DNA of 64,000 bases from Mesostigma viride (Eukaryota > Streptophyta > Mesostigmatophyceae > Mesostigmatales > Mesostigmataceae). Position 1 is the stretch's first letter, and each line of letters opens with the position of its first letter. The notes beneath the pieces are model-generated. The model saw only the letters and a list, made by a program, of their open reading frames with translations. It was not told where the DNA came from and ran no database searches. The stretch is taken from assembly GCA_009746045.1 (NCBI GenBank), contig RPFO01000154.1, forward strand, positions 4,096,763 through 4,160,762, written 5' to 3'. The translations under genes and the position numbers were made by a program. Positions 42,689 through 57,510 of this stretch are shown piece by piece.

Positions 42689-44128
42689 TCATCGTTCTTG
42701 CGAAAGACGTGCAGTATTCCCCCCGCAGCGATGTTCTTGATTAGCTGCTCGGCAGGAGCTTCCTTTAATTACGCTCCCAGCAGGCCGTGGAGGCAAACTG
42801 ACCCCGTTGGCGTGTTGTTGTTGGCACCATGCACGCCTGCTGGCGATGTTGTCGAGCTCTCGCGATGCGAGGCGTTGGCACATGTACAGGACGGGGTAGA
42901 AGCGGAGGTCAAGCTGCTTGACCGCGCCGTTGAAGGATTCTGCGATGGTGCTCGCCACCCGCCCAAACTGCATGGCAGGCGTGAATGCCAAAGAGATCTG
43001 CTCTTGGGACACCGGGTTTTGCTGTGTGCCATGCAAAACATACTCACGCAACGCGTCAGCCTTGGCCGGCACACTACATTGGCGAACCATGTTGTCAAGT
43101 GCAGCTTCAAATCGTTCCTCGGTGGTCGCCTTGGCCACGGCCCAATACGCGTCTGCTGCTCTTTTCCCGTAATGGTGCTTGCTGATGTTCAGCGTCCGGT
43201 GCTTCGCACACACATGATTGTGCGCGTTGGGCAGTGCCTCCTTCACACTGGCACACAAACCCTGGTCTGTAAACACTGGAAAATTGTCGGCGTTCAGTCC
43301 AGGGTAAACATCCTTGCAGTTATGCAGAAACCAGCTCCATTTCTCGTTGCTCTCTTCCCCTGGAACCCAGCCATACGCCAGTAGGTTTGTACATCCCCTG
43401 GCATCAGCTCCGGTGAGCGACAGCAAGCACCCTTGGTGTGTAGAGAAACAAGCAGCGCCATCAACATTGCAAAGTTGGGGGTGGTATTGAAAACTACGGA
43501 CGTGTGGTCCTAGCGCCACAAAACAGCGGTGGAAACGCTCGCCACTATCATCATCGTCACCATTGGTCGTCTCGACGATGACGACGGTGTCCGGGTCAGC
43601 ACGCTTCATTGCTTCCGCCCATGGGCGAAACTCTTGAAATGCCACCACAGGGTCGCCGAAGCATAACACCCTCGCCTTCTCTCTAGCCCGCCACACGGTG
43701 TCGTATTCGAAGTCTGGCTCGCCAGGCAAAAAACCTTTAGCTGCAGTTTGCAGCACCTCTACATCCACGTCATAGTCTGACCTGACGAGCCCACAAACAA
43801 CATTACAGATATCAGTAGATGTCCATGGGCAGGACTTCACCCTAGCTTCTTTCTCGCCAGGAGGGCAAGTGTGGCTGAGGTTAAGAACGTTCCCCACTAC
43901 CCATTCGCCATCCGCGTTGCCATCTACAGCAGCTGCCACGTAAAAATTGCACACGCCCTGGTCCTTGCAAATAGTTTCAACCTTCCTTAAGTTGTTCGTC
44001 TTGAACTTGAAATTCCTGCCTGCTACAGAGCACAAAGACTTAACCTGGTAGGTAAAGTTATCTTTGCTAGGGAACCTACTGCCGCCCACTAACAATGCGG
44101 CGGCAGGCCTAGCCGCCATGTCCCGCAA
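42689..44128 (-). CDS. Mutator-like (MULE) transposase
   Basis: A 479-residue protein. Residues about 18-75 fit the MuDR N-terminal DNA-binding region (FPSKDNFTYQVKSLCSVAG, with two Cys, ICKDQGVCNFYV). The MULE DDE domain follows: LCNVDGAACFSTHQGCLLSL (first Asp), AYGWVPGEESNEKWSWFL, and FPVFTDQGLCASVKEALPNA (second Asp). NHVCAKHRTLNISKHH is the typical C-x2-H, and STIAESFNGAVKQLD supplies the late conserved ESFN segment. The SWIM zinc finger usually found at the C-terminus is not visible before the stop. I could not identify terminal inverted repeats. The intact frame suggests recent activity or domestication. Confidence 0.85.
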   Translation of the reverse strand: MRDMAARPAAALLVGGSRFPSKDNFTYQVKSLCSVAGRNFKFKTNNLRKVETICKDQGVCNFYVAAAVDGNADGEWVVGNVLNLSHTCPPGEKEARVKSCPWTSTDICNVVCGLVRSDYDVDVEVLQTAAKGFLPGEPDFEYDTVWRAREKARVLCFGDPVVAFQEFRPWAEAMKRADPDTVVIVETTNGDDDDSGERFHRCFVALGPHVRSFQYHPQLCNVDGAACFSTHQGCLLSLTGADARGCTNLLAYGWVPGEESNEKWSWFLHNCKDVYPGLNADNFPVFTDQGLCASVKEALPNAHNHVCAKHRTLNISKHHYGKRAADAYWAVAKATTEERFEAALDNMVRQCSVPAKADALREYVLHGTQQNPVSQEQISLAFTPAMQFGRVASTIAESFNGAVKQLDLRFYPVLYMCQRLASRELDNIASRRAWCQQQHANGVSLPPRPAGSVIKGSSCRAANQEHRCGGNTARLSQER

Positions 44129-44879
44129 TCCCTTTCGGCTTTCCCGGCAGGTTCTCCACTAATTCGCGTTCATGGTACAAATTCAATTACCTATACGCAC
44201 GGCGCAGCTGAGCTCGCGCGCAGTCGGCGCTCTGGCCAGATCTAGGCGGGGCGTGACGGAAACAGGAATCTGACCAAACGAATCAGATTTCGATCGGAAA
44301 AACCGCTGTCTGACCATGGTCTGACGCATCGAACTAAGAATCCCGACTGATCTGCAATAAAAAACACCTGTCTGCAATTAGTGAAACTAATCTGTAATTA
44401 CCGGGCCCCAACTTTACTAATCTGCAATTTTATTTTTCTCTCTATCTTTGCAGGCAACTCAAGAATGACTAGTACAAACAGTGTGCAAAAACTTGGTGCA
44501 TGTGAATGCCTGAGTGGTGACCATTGCTAGCAGAATCCATCATGTAAGGTAGGCATTGCCAGTATGCCACAAAGCTGTGATGTGCAGTGCATGTCCATAT
44601 GTATACCCCATGACACCATGCCTCTGAACTACTTGGCACATTGCAAAATGGGAAGGAAAGGTGAACAATACATGCCACATCACTAACACAGCCATTTGAA
44701 TGCTACCAACACGCACCATGCATGATATACACTACGTGTAATACATGTCGAGAATATGCCGAGCGAGCATATCAAGGTGCAGTGACCCCAACGCTGGCAC
44801 ATGTCACCTGGCATCCACGTATGCTCACATGATATGGCATTGGCATATCCCATGTCTCCATCTCTTGCACTTTGTGCGC
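44129..44879. other. non-coding region beside the MULE
   Basis: Short repeated words TCTGCAATTA and AATCTGTAATTACC occur at 44350-44435 and could belong to a subterminal region. No gene is seen. Confidence 0.4.
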
Positions 44880-46100
44880 ACCAAGCCACCCATGCAGTCG
44901 CCCACCCATGCAGCCACCTGGCCACCCACCCACACAACTGCTCACACACTCGCGCGCCCGTGCACCCAGACAGCCACCTGTCCTCCCACCCAGTGAGCCA
45001 CCCACCAAGCCAGCCGCGCACGTGCTTACCCAACTTATATTACCATGCGTGCACCTAGGCACCCAACCACCTACCAACCCACTTGGACATCCACCCACCC
45101 ACCAAGGCACCTGCGCAACCCACACACCAACTAGGTAATAAGGAGGCAATTTCCCCCATCCAATGAGCCAACCACCCAACCACCCAACCACCTAAACACC
45201 CAGCCAGCTGGCCCCATATGCACCCGTCCGGCCACCCACAGTTGACCCACCCACGCACCTACCCACTCAACCACTCACTGCCCCCACACCCTTATACCCA
45301 GTGACCCACCCACTGACCCACCCACACACGCATTTTCTCAGCCAGCACCCCGACGTCTACCTCACCCCAAGCCTGCACAGCCCTTCACCCGCGATAGGTG
45401 AGTCGGTCCCAACCATAAACCCATCCACGCATCCATATCTGTGCGCCCACCCGTCCATCTACCCGTCCCTTCGCCCACCCACCCACATCTAGTCATCTAC
45501 ACATCCACCAGCCACCAACCACCAATGGCCCACCCACCAACCCACCCACCCACCCACATCCCTAACCAACCAACCACCAACCCACCACCCTCAAAACCGT
45601 GCAGTTGTTTCACTCATGCATCCAACAAAACACCCACTTCAAAGTCCCCAAAGCCTATCATCACCCAGCCACCTGGCCATCTGCCAATAACCGACCGCCC
45701 TTGCACTCATCCACCATGACCAGCCAGCCAGCCACCCACCCTCTCCAACTGCCTGTGCTCCCACCTACGCAGCCAGCCATTTACCAAGGCATCCACCTAT
45801 AAGCCAGCCACCTGCCAATGAAACCACCCACGCCTAGGCATCCCTTGAAGCATCTATAGCCCAAGCCTCCCACCCAAGGCTCTCTGGGCAATCAAACAAC
45901 CAAACAACCAATCACCCAGCTACACAACCACCTAACCACCTAACCACTCAACAACACAATCACCGAACCAACCAACTACCCAACACCCACACCAGCCAGG
46001 CATGTGCCCGCCTCGCATGCCCTCACCATTGCAACACCCCATACACGCCCCACTCACCTAGCCAGCCACACACCCAGCCAACTGTCTCCTGCTCAACTCA
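44880..46100. repeat. degenerate CCAC/CCAA-rich satellite
   Basis: Long stretches of CACCCACCCAC, CCAACCACC and CCAGCCAGCC without a fixed unit. Open frames on both strands (Pro/Thr/His or Gly/Trp-rich) are artefacts. Confidence 0.85.
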
Positions 46101-47395
46101 CGCATGAAGGCAACATCAGCCATGCATGGCCTCACCTTAATTGCACCACTTGCACTGCCTGGGTAATTTGCATGAGACAGCTTCCATCTCATTGTCAGCA
46201 ACTGAAAAGGCTCTTTCTTCACAGTAATGAATAAGCAACAACGTTGGAAACGCTCTCCCACTCCTCTTTCAAACAGTCTTTAAATCAGAAAGACAAAGGC
46301 AAATATCTGGACAAGGTGGCAATAACCACTGCACCATGCTCTTGAGAAAGTATTAACAATCCAGCTTTCTACCCTTTCAGAAGCTGCCTTGCGTTAGCAA
46401 CGATTCTGGGCCCTCTGGCTCGCTCACCTCGCTTAATCTGCGCTTCTTTATGGCAGCCGGGATATGCGAAGCTTGAGCCGAGCATGTCGTGGCGAGGTCG
46501 TCTGCCCGACTCATCACATCTCGCAACCGCACTGCCGACTAATAAAAACGATGCCCCCCTTTGCCTTTTGTATCTGGCGTCAAAAGAACAATGAACTCGC
46601 TTGGAAAACACTGTCGCAAACAGCTTCCTACAGGCATTATAAGCAATTTTCGCAGCTTTTACCGCACTTACTGCACATCCGGAAGACCATTAGCGGCCTT
46701 AGCGCGGAACCTTGGGCACGCCATATCCCTGGTGGCTTACTGCCGCAGGCTGGCAGTATAGGAAGGTCGGGCATAGCCTAAAGAGCTGATTATCTGACGA
46801 CAAAGATATGCATTGCATGAAGCAAGAAACAGACGGATTACGCACCCCCATATTTATTCACGTCAATGCCGGACAATTAAAAGCGAAACTCAAAAAACGA
46901 AAACACTAACGTTTTCGGGAATATTATAACGAACAAGCTGAGCTATCGTGCCGGGATTTTCGTATCCTCATGTGACCAAGACTTTGAGACACGTACCACC
47001 GAGAAATCCGGTTTTCGCGAAAAAACTGGTCCGCTGTGAAAAAAACTTTTTGTCCCGTTCAATGCCCGCGTCGCAATCGCAGCGTATATAAGTCCAAAAT
47101 TATTCCATGGATTAACCGTGATGTAAGCTTCGTTTTGACACCTCGAGCGGCTGCAATGACGCAAGTTTCAGAACGCTAGCTCATGCTCGACCGCCATGGG
47201 TGTTTTCGTCGTTTTCGCCTCTCGCGTGGCGGGAAAAATCTAGATCTCGGACGAATTCCGGACAATAATTTATGTAAAAATTTGGCGGGGCTCGCGGTGT
47301 TGTGGAGGAAGGTGAGAATTCCGAGAAGCTTTTGCGTGCGTTTGAGAGCAAAATCCTTGATCGCATGGGCCTTCTTGCCGTGAGATTAAGCTGAC
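46101..47395. other. no gene recognised
   Basis: Several 60-105 codon frames occur but none has a recognisable domain or start context. Confidence 0.4.
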
Positions 47396-47771
47396 CGCCC
47401 ACCGCCTTCCCCGCGCACGGGGTAAGGCAGGGGCGCCTCCGCTTCTTCTCATCTTTGAGAGCCCAGCGGACAAGATTTCGTTTCTCAGACGCCGCAAGCG
47501 GCTCGAGAACACTCCCTTCACCGTGGACGACGACTTGACCCGGGCGCAGCAACAACGGTGCCGGGAGCTATGGCCCACCGCTGCGAGGCGCCCACCGCCT
47601 CCCCCGCGCGCGGGGTAAGGCAGCGGCGCCTCCGCTTCTTCTCATCTTTGAGAGCCCAGCGGACAAGATTTCGTTTCTCAGACGCCGCAAGCGGCTCGAG
47701 AACACTCCCTTCACCGTGGAGGACGACTTGACCCGGGCGCAGCAACAACGGTGCCGGGAGCTATGGCCGAC
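47396..47771 (+). pseudogene. tandem 193-bp duplication of a LINE ORF1-like C-terminal domain
   Basis: Both units read, in the plus strand, LLLIFESPADKISFLRRRKR, then LENTPFTVDDDLTRAQQQR or EDDLTRAQQQR, then CRELWP. The pattern of a strand ending in F, then RRxxL-x-T, then (D/E)DLT-x-AQ and LWP resembles the C-terminal domain of L1-type ORF1 proteins that follows the RNA-recognition fold. Unit starts are 47396 and 47589. The second continues TYLQLRQTKAVQPAG and stays open to 48285 by chance. I regard it as a remnant. Confidence 0.5.
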
Positions 47772-47940
47772 CTACCTCCAGCTCCGGCAAACCAAGGCGG
47801 TACAGCCGGCCGGTGTACTGCATGGAAGGGGGCGGCCATCTACGTCGGCCACAAGCCCTGGCACGCGACCCCCTCGACCACCGCGGCCCCAGCGACTCCA
47901 GCCGCCCCAGCTTAGGGGAATACAGCAGTATAGTAGTGTA

Positions 47941-47995
47941 GAATACATAGATAGACCGTGGCCATGTACATGTAAGCCTCCTACAGTTATATACA
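47941..47995. repeat. 55-bp direct repeat, copy 1
   Basis: Identical to 48572-48626. It contains ACATAGATAGACCGTGGCCA and ends in the palindrome below. Confidence 0.9.
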
Positions 47996-48059
47996 TCGAT
48001 TCCTGTGGAATCGATACTAAGCGCTTAGTATCGATTCCGCAGGAATCGATGTATATAAC
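47986..48059. repeat. 74-bp palindrome
   Basis: The centre is TAAGCGCTTA. The arms carry ATCGATTCC twice each and differ at one position. Confidence 0.9.
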
Positions 48060-48107
48060 TAAAACTTTTGCTTGCGCCGGCAAGGCTAAGGCCGATACTA
48101 GTCGGGT

Positions 48108-48215
48108 CATCGAATTGGCTATTCGATTATCGAAGTTGCCTATTCGACCATCAAACTTTCCTATTCGATTATCGAATTTTCCTTATTCGATTGTCGAAAT
48201 TTCCTATTCGACAGG
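48108..48215. repeat. imperfect repeat of TATTCGATTATCGAA
   Basis: Five diverged copies of about 22 bp, each itself nearly palindromic. Confidence 0.7.
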
Positions 48216-48517
48216 GGGTCAGAGGCCAGCGGCCTATCATACTCGGCGCCCAGCGAGCCACCGAACTAGGCCTAGTCGATTATAGCGAGACATCGCGTGG
48301 AAATTAGTAGCCGATTTCGGGGACTTAGCCGATTTTCGGAGCGACGTCGAACAACGCAGATGATTAGCCGGTTGAGCACATCATATCAGTCGAATAGCTA
48401 GCGCTGGTACTCCGCCTAGTCAGCGGAGGGCACTTGCCTTATTCGATTAACACATTAGGCCGAACGATTAGCGTCCGCAACGTTACTCGCATTACTAGGC
48501 GAAAAATCCACACCCCG

Positions 48518-48570
48518 GAACGATCCTAGCGGGATTCGAACCCGGGATGCCGGCGTGTCGCAACAGTCTC
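48518..48570 (-). other. tRNA-like B-box fragment
   Basis: The minus strand reads GGCATCCCGGGTTCGAATCC followed by CGCTAGG, a good T-arm. No matching D-arm, anticodon arm or acceptor stem is present, so it is a SINE-like or tRNA-derived remnant. Confidence 0.45.
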
Positions 48571-48571
48571 A

Positions 48572-48626
48572 GAATACATAGATAGACCGTGGCCATGTAC
48601 ATGTAAGCCTCCTACAGTTATATACA
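48572..48626. repeat. 55-bp direct repeat, copy 2
   Basis: Identical to 47941-47995, but here without the palindrome. The two copies flank a 576-bp segment. Confidence 0.9.
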
Positions 48627-48930
48627 GTACCAACCCGCGGTAACGCAACTAGTTACGCAACTAATCAAAAAAAATTAAATGACGTATTTATATGAAGGAA
48701 GTGTAGGGCTACCCAACGCCACCTTCCGTTGCGTAAAAGCTTATGTCTACAGAAAGATACGGGGTCAGGAAGAATCGCCATAGCCAGTTCCGCAAAAGGC
48801 ACTCACCGATTTTGCGGTTCCGCAACGAGGGAGAAACGCAACAAACATGGGGTACCCTCGATGTAGGGGCCAATAATGAACTGACGCGTTGCGGTTAAAA
48901 AGGATGCGGCGGAACACTAGGAGCCGGGTG

Positions 48931-49280
48931 TTGACAAAGTGTGACAAATTTTTGTCAACAATTGTCAACTTGTTGACAAAGTGTGACAACTTGTTGACAA
49001 ATTGTTGACAAAGTGTGACAAAGTGTGACAAAACTAGACAAAAAAATGTCAACAGCTTGACAAAACTTGACAGAATGTTGACAATGTTGACAAAACGTTG
49101 ACAATCGTTGACATGTCAACTTTATGTATATGTCAACAAATGTCAAAACACTGACAAGCCAAGGTGATTTGTCAACAAATGTCAAGACGTTTACAAACGC
49201 AGGCCAAACGCAAGAAAAATGTCAACAAATGTCAACATGACAAAATGTCAACACGATAAACAAAGGCATAGCAAACTGAC
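48931..49280. repeat. left subterminal repeats of the CACTA element
   Basis: About 25 copies of TGACAAA, TTGACAA or ATGTCAACA words in mixed spacing. Confidence 0.85.
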
Positions 49281-53254
<3,974 letters not shown>

Positions 53255-55170
53255 CCTGGCATTTTTGCCGAGGGGTGAGGATTATTCCTTGTCATGGGGG
53301 CATACAGGACGGGTTACTTATTCCTTGTCATGGGGGCAGGCAGGACAAGTTAATTATTCCTTGTCATGGGGGGCAGGCAGGACGGGTTAATTGTTCCTTT
53401 TCATGGGGGCAGGCAGGGCGGGTTAATTATTCCTTGTCATTAGGGGCAGGCAGGACGGGTTAATAATTCCTTGTCATGGGGGCAGGCAGGACGGGTCACT
53501 TATTCCTTGTCATGGGGGCAGGCAGGACGGGTCAATTATTCCGTGTCATGGGGGCAGGCTGGACCTGTTAATTATTCCTTGTCATGGGGGCAGGCGGGAC
53601 GGGTTAGTAATTCCTTGTCTTGGGGGCAGGCAGGGCGGGTGAATTATTCCTTTTTATGGTGACAGGCAGAACGGGTTAATCACTCCTTGTCATGGGAGGC
53701 AGGCAGGACGGGTTACTTATTCCTTGTCATGGGGGGCAGGCGCATTGCATATACATTTATTCCTTGTCATGGGGGGCAGGCAGGACGGGTTAATTGTTCT
53801 TGTCATGAGGGGACGGCAGGGGGGGCTCATGATACCCTGTAGTGGGGTGGGCGAAGGCAGGGGGGGTTAATGATTCCCTGTCATGGGGTGGGGGAAGGCA
53901 GGGGGGGTTAACGATTCCTTGTGTCCATGGGGGGCAGGCAGGACGGGTTTCTTATTCCTTGTCATGAGGGGAAGGCAGGGGAGGTAAATGATTTCCTGTC
54001 GTGGGGTGGGAGAAGGCGGGGGTAATAATTTTTCCTTGCCATGGGGGCAGGCAGGACAGGTTAATTATTCCTTGTCATGGGGGCATGCAGAAAAGCTTAA
54101 AAATTTCTTGTCATGGGATTGAAAGCACCTCACAGTCAGTTGTCCTCCCTTACGAAATGGCGATTTTGTAGCTACATGATTAACAGAGCATATGCTCTAA
54201 ATCTTGTAGCAATGGACCGCGTTATATTTCTGTTGGCGACTACTTTCAAACATTCATCATTTTTGTTTTTCTTTTACATTTGTCTTGTTGCGGACAGGGA
54301 GGGTTGATTGCCTTTTCATGGGGGGCAGGCAGGGGTGGGGGTTACTCCTTGTCATGGGGGGCAGGCAGGGGGGGTTGATTGCCTTTTCATGGGGGGCAGG
54401 CAGGGGCCGGGGCTTAATTATTCCTTGTAATGTGGTGCAGGCAGGGGGGGTAATGATTCATTGTCATGGGGGGCAGGCAGGGGGGGGGTAACTCCTTGTC
54501 ATGGGGGGCAGGCGGGGGGGGGGTAATTATCCCTTGTCATGGGGGTTCAGGCAGAGGGGGCTAATCCTTGTCACATGGGGGGCAGGCTGCGTGGGTAATT
54601 TTTCCTTGTAATTAGGGGCAGGCAGGGGGGGTAGTTGATCCTTGTCATGGGGGACATGCAGGGGGGGGCAATGATTCCTTGTCGTGGGGGGCATGTAGGG
54701 GGCGTCAAGTGTTCCTTGTTATGTGGGGCAGGCAGGGGGGGGATGATTCTTGTCGTGGGGGGCAGGCAGGGGAGGGGATGATTCTTGTCGTGGGGGGCAG
54801 GCAGGGAGTGTTAATTATTCCTTGTCACGGGGGGCAGACAGGGGGGGGCAATGATTCCTTGTCGTGGGGGGCAGGTAGCGGGGGTTAGTTGTTCCTTGTC
54901 GTGGGGGGCAGGCAGGGGGGGTCAATGATTCCTTGTCATGCCCGGGGCAGGTAGGGGGCGTAATTATTCCTTGTATTGGGGGCCAGGCGGGGGGCGTTAA
55001 TCGTTGTCATGGGGGGCAGGCAGGGGGGTTTAATCCTTGTCATGGGGGGCAGGCAGGGGGGCTTGTTCCTTGTCATGGGGGACAGGTATGGGGGGAGATT
55101 ATTCCGCGTCATGGGGGTAGGCAAATGGGTTAGTTTTTCCTTGTCATGGGGGGCAGGTGGGGCAGCTTTA
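53255..55170. repeat. degenerate minisatellite inside the CACTA element, two blocks
   Basis: Units of about 33-40 bp read ATTCCTTGTCATGGGGGCAG then GCAGGACGGGTTA. The first block is about 53275-54115, the second about 54296-55165 and more G-rich. Each block is followed by a related 190-bp spacer (54116-54295 and 55185-55350) with CATATGCTC and TTTTTGTTTTTCTT, indicating a higher-order duplication. Confidence 0.9.
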
Positions 55171-55915
55171 TAATTCCTTGTGGTGGGTTTTAAGCACCTT
55201 GCAATCGTTATGCCCTCTTAAGGAAGTGTGCTTGCGCAGCTAATCGATTAACATAACATATGCTCCAAATTTCGTACACAATGGATACCGTAATAAATTT
55301 GTTATTGACTACGAATAAACATTCATAATTTTTGTTTTTCTTCTGCAGGAAGTCTCGGCTGTTCTGGTGCCATATGCATCCTCACCATCGTCGTCATCGA
55401 CGTAGCCGGCGGACTCGTCTAGGGTCCATGCACGGGTTGCTCAGGTTTGTCTTTGAATCTGTGTGATGAGGTGTTTTCTTTGCGCAGTGTATGTTTGCCT
55501 GCAGCTACCTTTTTTGTTCCAAATAGATCAGTGCTTTCTTCTTTGCATTTGCAGCAAGAGAGGGAAGTTTTTGTACAGGTTTTTTAACGTAATCTGCCTC
55601 TTTAATGTTGCACAACTGACAACAACCATGTATACATTGATGTTATTTCCACCTCTGCATCTTTTTTCTGTGTTTTACAGGAGAGTCGAGAGCTTTTAAT
55701 CAAAATGACATCCGCAAATGACGGCTGCACACAATATACCCAACGGGCGGCTGCCTGCAAATTCTTTGCAAGCATTTAGAGCTTTCCGTGGAAGTCATGC
55801 TCACAACGGGCTGCACGCAACGCAATGGGCTGCCGTCCGAACTTTGCCTACGAGACAATCGTTGTTGCTGTCAGCATTAAGTAATGCTTATTTTGTAATA
55901 AAAAGAAAAATTTCA

Positions 55916-56309
55916 CTGGTTTTTGTCACTTTTTGTCACTTTTTGTCACTTTTTGTCACTTTTTGTCTGTTTTATAGTCCTGATAAATTTTCAGGATTGT
56001 CTGTGATATATCAACGTTTGTGTTGTGATAAATGTGCACAAATGTCACTAATTGTGGTGTGATAAAATGTGATAAAATCTCACTCTCATGTTGACAATGC
56101 GTGACGTTGACAATGTGTGACATTTTTTGACACTTTCACCTTGATAATTTGTCAAGAATTGTCTTGTAAAATCGACCTGATATGTCATGGTTTTGTCAAC
56201 ATTTGTATAGCTTTTGTCACACTTTGTCACACCACATGTCACACTTTGTCACACTTTGTCACACTTTGTCAACCTGACATGTCAAGCATTGTCACACTTT
56301 GTCAACACC
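55916..56309. repeat. right subterminal repeats of the CACTA element
   Basis: Tandem CTTTTTGTCA near 55920-55965, then TTTGTCACACTTTGTCACAC words up to the terminus. It is the inverse orientation of the left array. Confidence 0.85.
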
Positions 56310-56321
56310 CGGCTCCTAGTG

Positions 56322-56563
56322 AAGTCAGAAGTCTGAAATTGATCGATCCTCAGTTATTACGTCTGGCTTCCTCGTATTTACGAAAGGTGCGTAAGGGCTG
56401 CCACCGGTACGTACAGTACGTAGTACCAGGTCCGCCATGGCATATCGACGTGTTAAAATTTGGCATACACGCCAAAATTAATTTGGCCCGACAGGCTCAT
56501 GAAATATAATGTGTTCGCTTGGACTGTTTATATGTACTGAAAGCATAGCATCATTGACGATGG
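56322..56563. other. short spacer between the CACTA element and gypsy-2
   Basis: 242 bp without a recognisable feature. Confidence 0.5.
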
Positions 56564-57134
56564 TGTTACGCCGCAAGCCTCGGCCGCCACCTCTACCTCT
56601 ACCTGTCCTGATACTACCTAAACTAGTGAGGCTGCTTCTATTTACACCCCTAGCGAAAGACGACCGAGACGAACCAGATCTCAATGCATTTACATATGTA
56701 CTACTGTAATACGCCATAGGCCATTTAATCAAACCCGTTTACTCCAGGAAAAGAGGAAGGAAACACAACTAAACTGCCGTGACCCAAGCTAATATGTGCT
56801 AATTCATTTAACACACGCCGAGTGACCACACAAGGAGTGGAACGTGCATAAATGGTCACCAACGGTCCAACAGGCTCGGGCCGACCTGGCCCTCGCCTGC
56901 AGAAACACAGAAACACAAGCAGGTGCACAGATGCACGCCTGTCCACTACATTCTACAAAAGGATAAGGACCACTAATATAGTACGCGGCGCGGCGCCCAA
57001 AGGCACCCACTATACCACAGTACTGTTACGGGGACAATCATGTCCAAACTAGAACTGCACGTAACCTAGGAACAACCGAGGCCAAGGACCTAATTTACGT
57101 CCGTAACTACAACGAATTGTTACGCGACGTAACA
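56564..57134 (-). repeat. 3' LTR of gypsy-2
   Basis: 571 bp. On the minus strand it starts TGTTACGTCGCGTAACA directly after the polypurine tract and ends GCGGCGTAACA. The 5-bp flank on the left is GATGG; the other flank is outside the window. Confidence 0.75.
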
Positions 57135-57145
57135 CCTCCCCCCCA
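57135..57145 (-). other. polypurine tract of gypsy-2
   Basis: Minus strand GGGGGGGAGG immediately precedes the TG of the LTR. Confidence 0.8.
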
Positions 57146-57510
57146 CAAAAGGTAGGGAGCCCTCTCCCTACGCAGAGAGGAGGGAACCAGAGGGGTAGGA
57201 AAATAATCCTAACGCACCCAGCACACACCAACACAATCGATAGACCATCCCAGATACAAAGCACCAATAGTTCACACGGTCTCCACCACCACGCCGGGTG
57301 GTGTAGGGTTAGCCAGCACCAAGCCTGGTGGTAGGTTCCCCTAACTGCCTGGAACGGAGTCCTGGCCGGGGGGGACGGCACTGGGCAGGACACACAGAGT
57401 AAACACATCAGCGCTAAGGACCAAGAACAGCCAACCAACTGGCCAGAATATGAGGGCGACTCTACATACCGGAGGGACAACACCCTCAGGTCGGGCCTAA
57501 GGCCCTCTAT
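57146..57510 (-). other. 3' untranslated region of gypsy-2
   Basis: No ORF of note. It lies between the accessory ORF stop and the polypurine tract. Confidence 0.55.

Noticed and set aside
44683-45802. Trp/Gly- or Pro/His-rich frames in the CCAC satellite
   Set aside because: Composition is dictated by the repeat, and no conserved motif or start context is seen.
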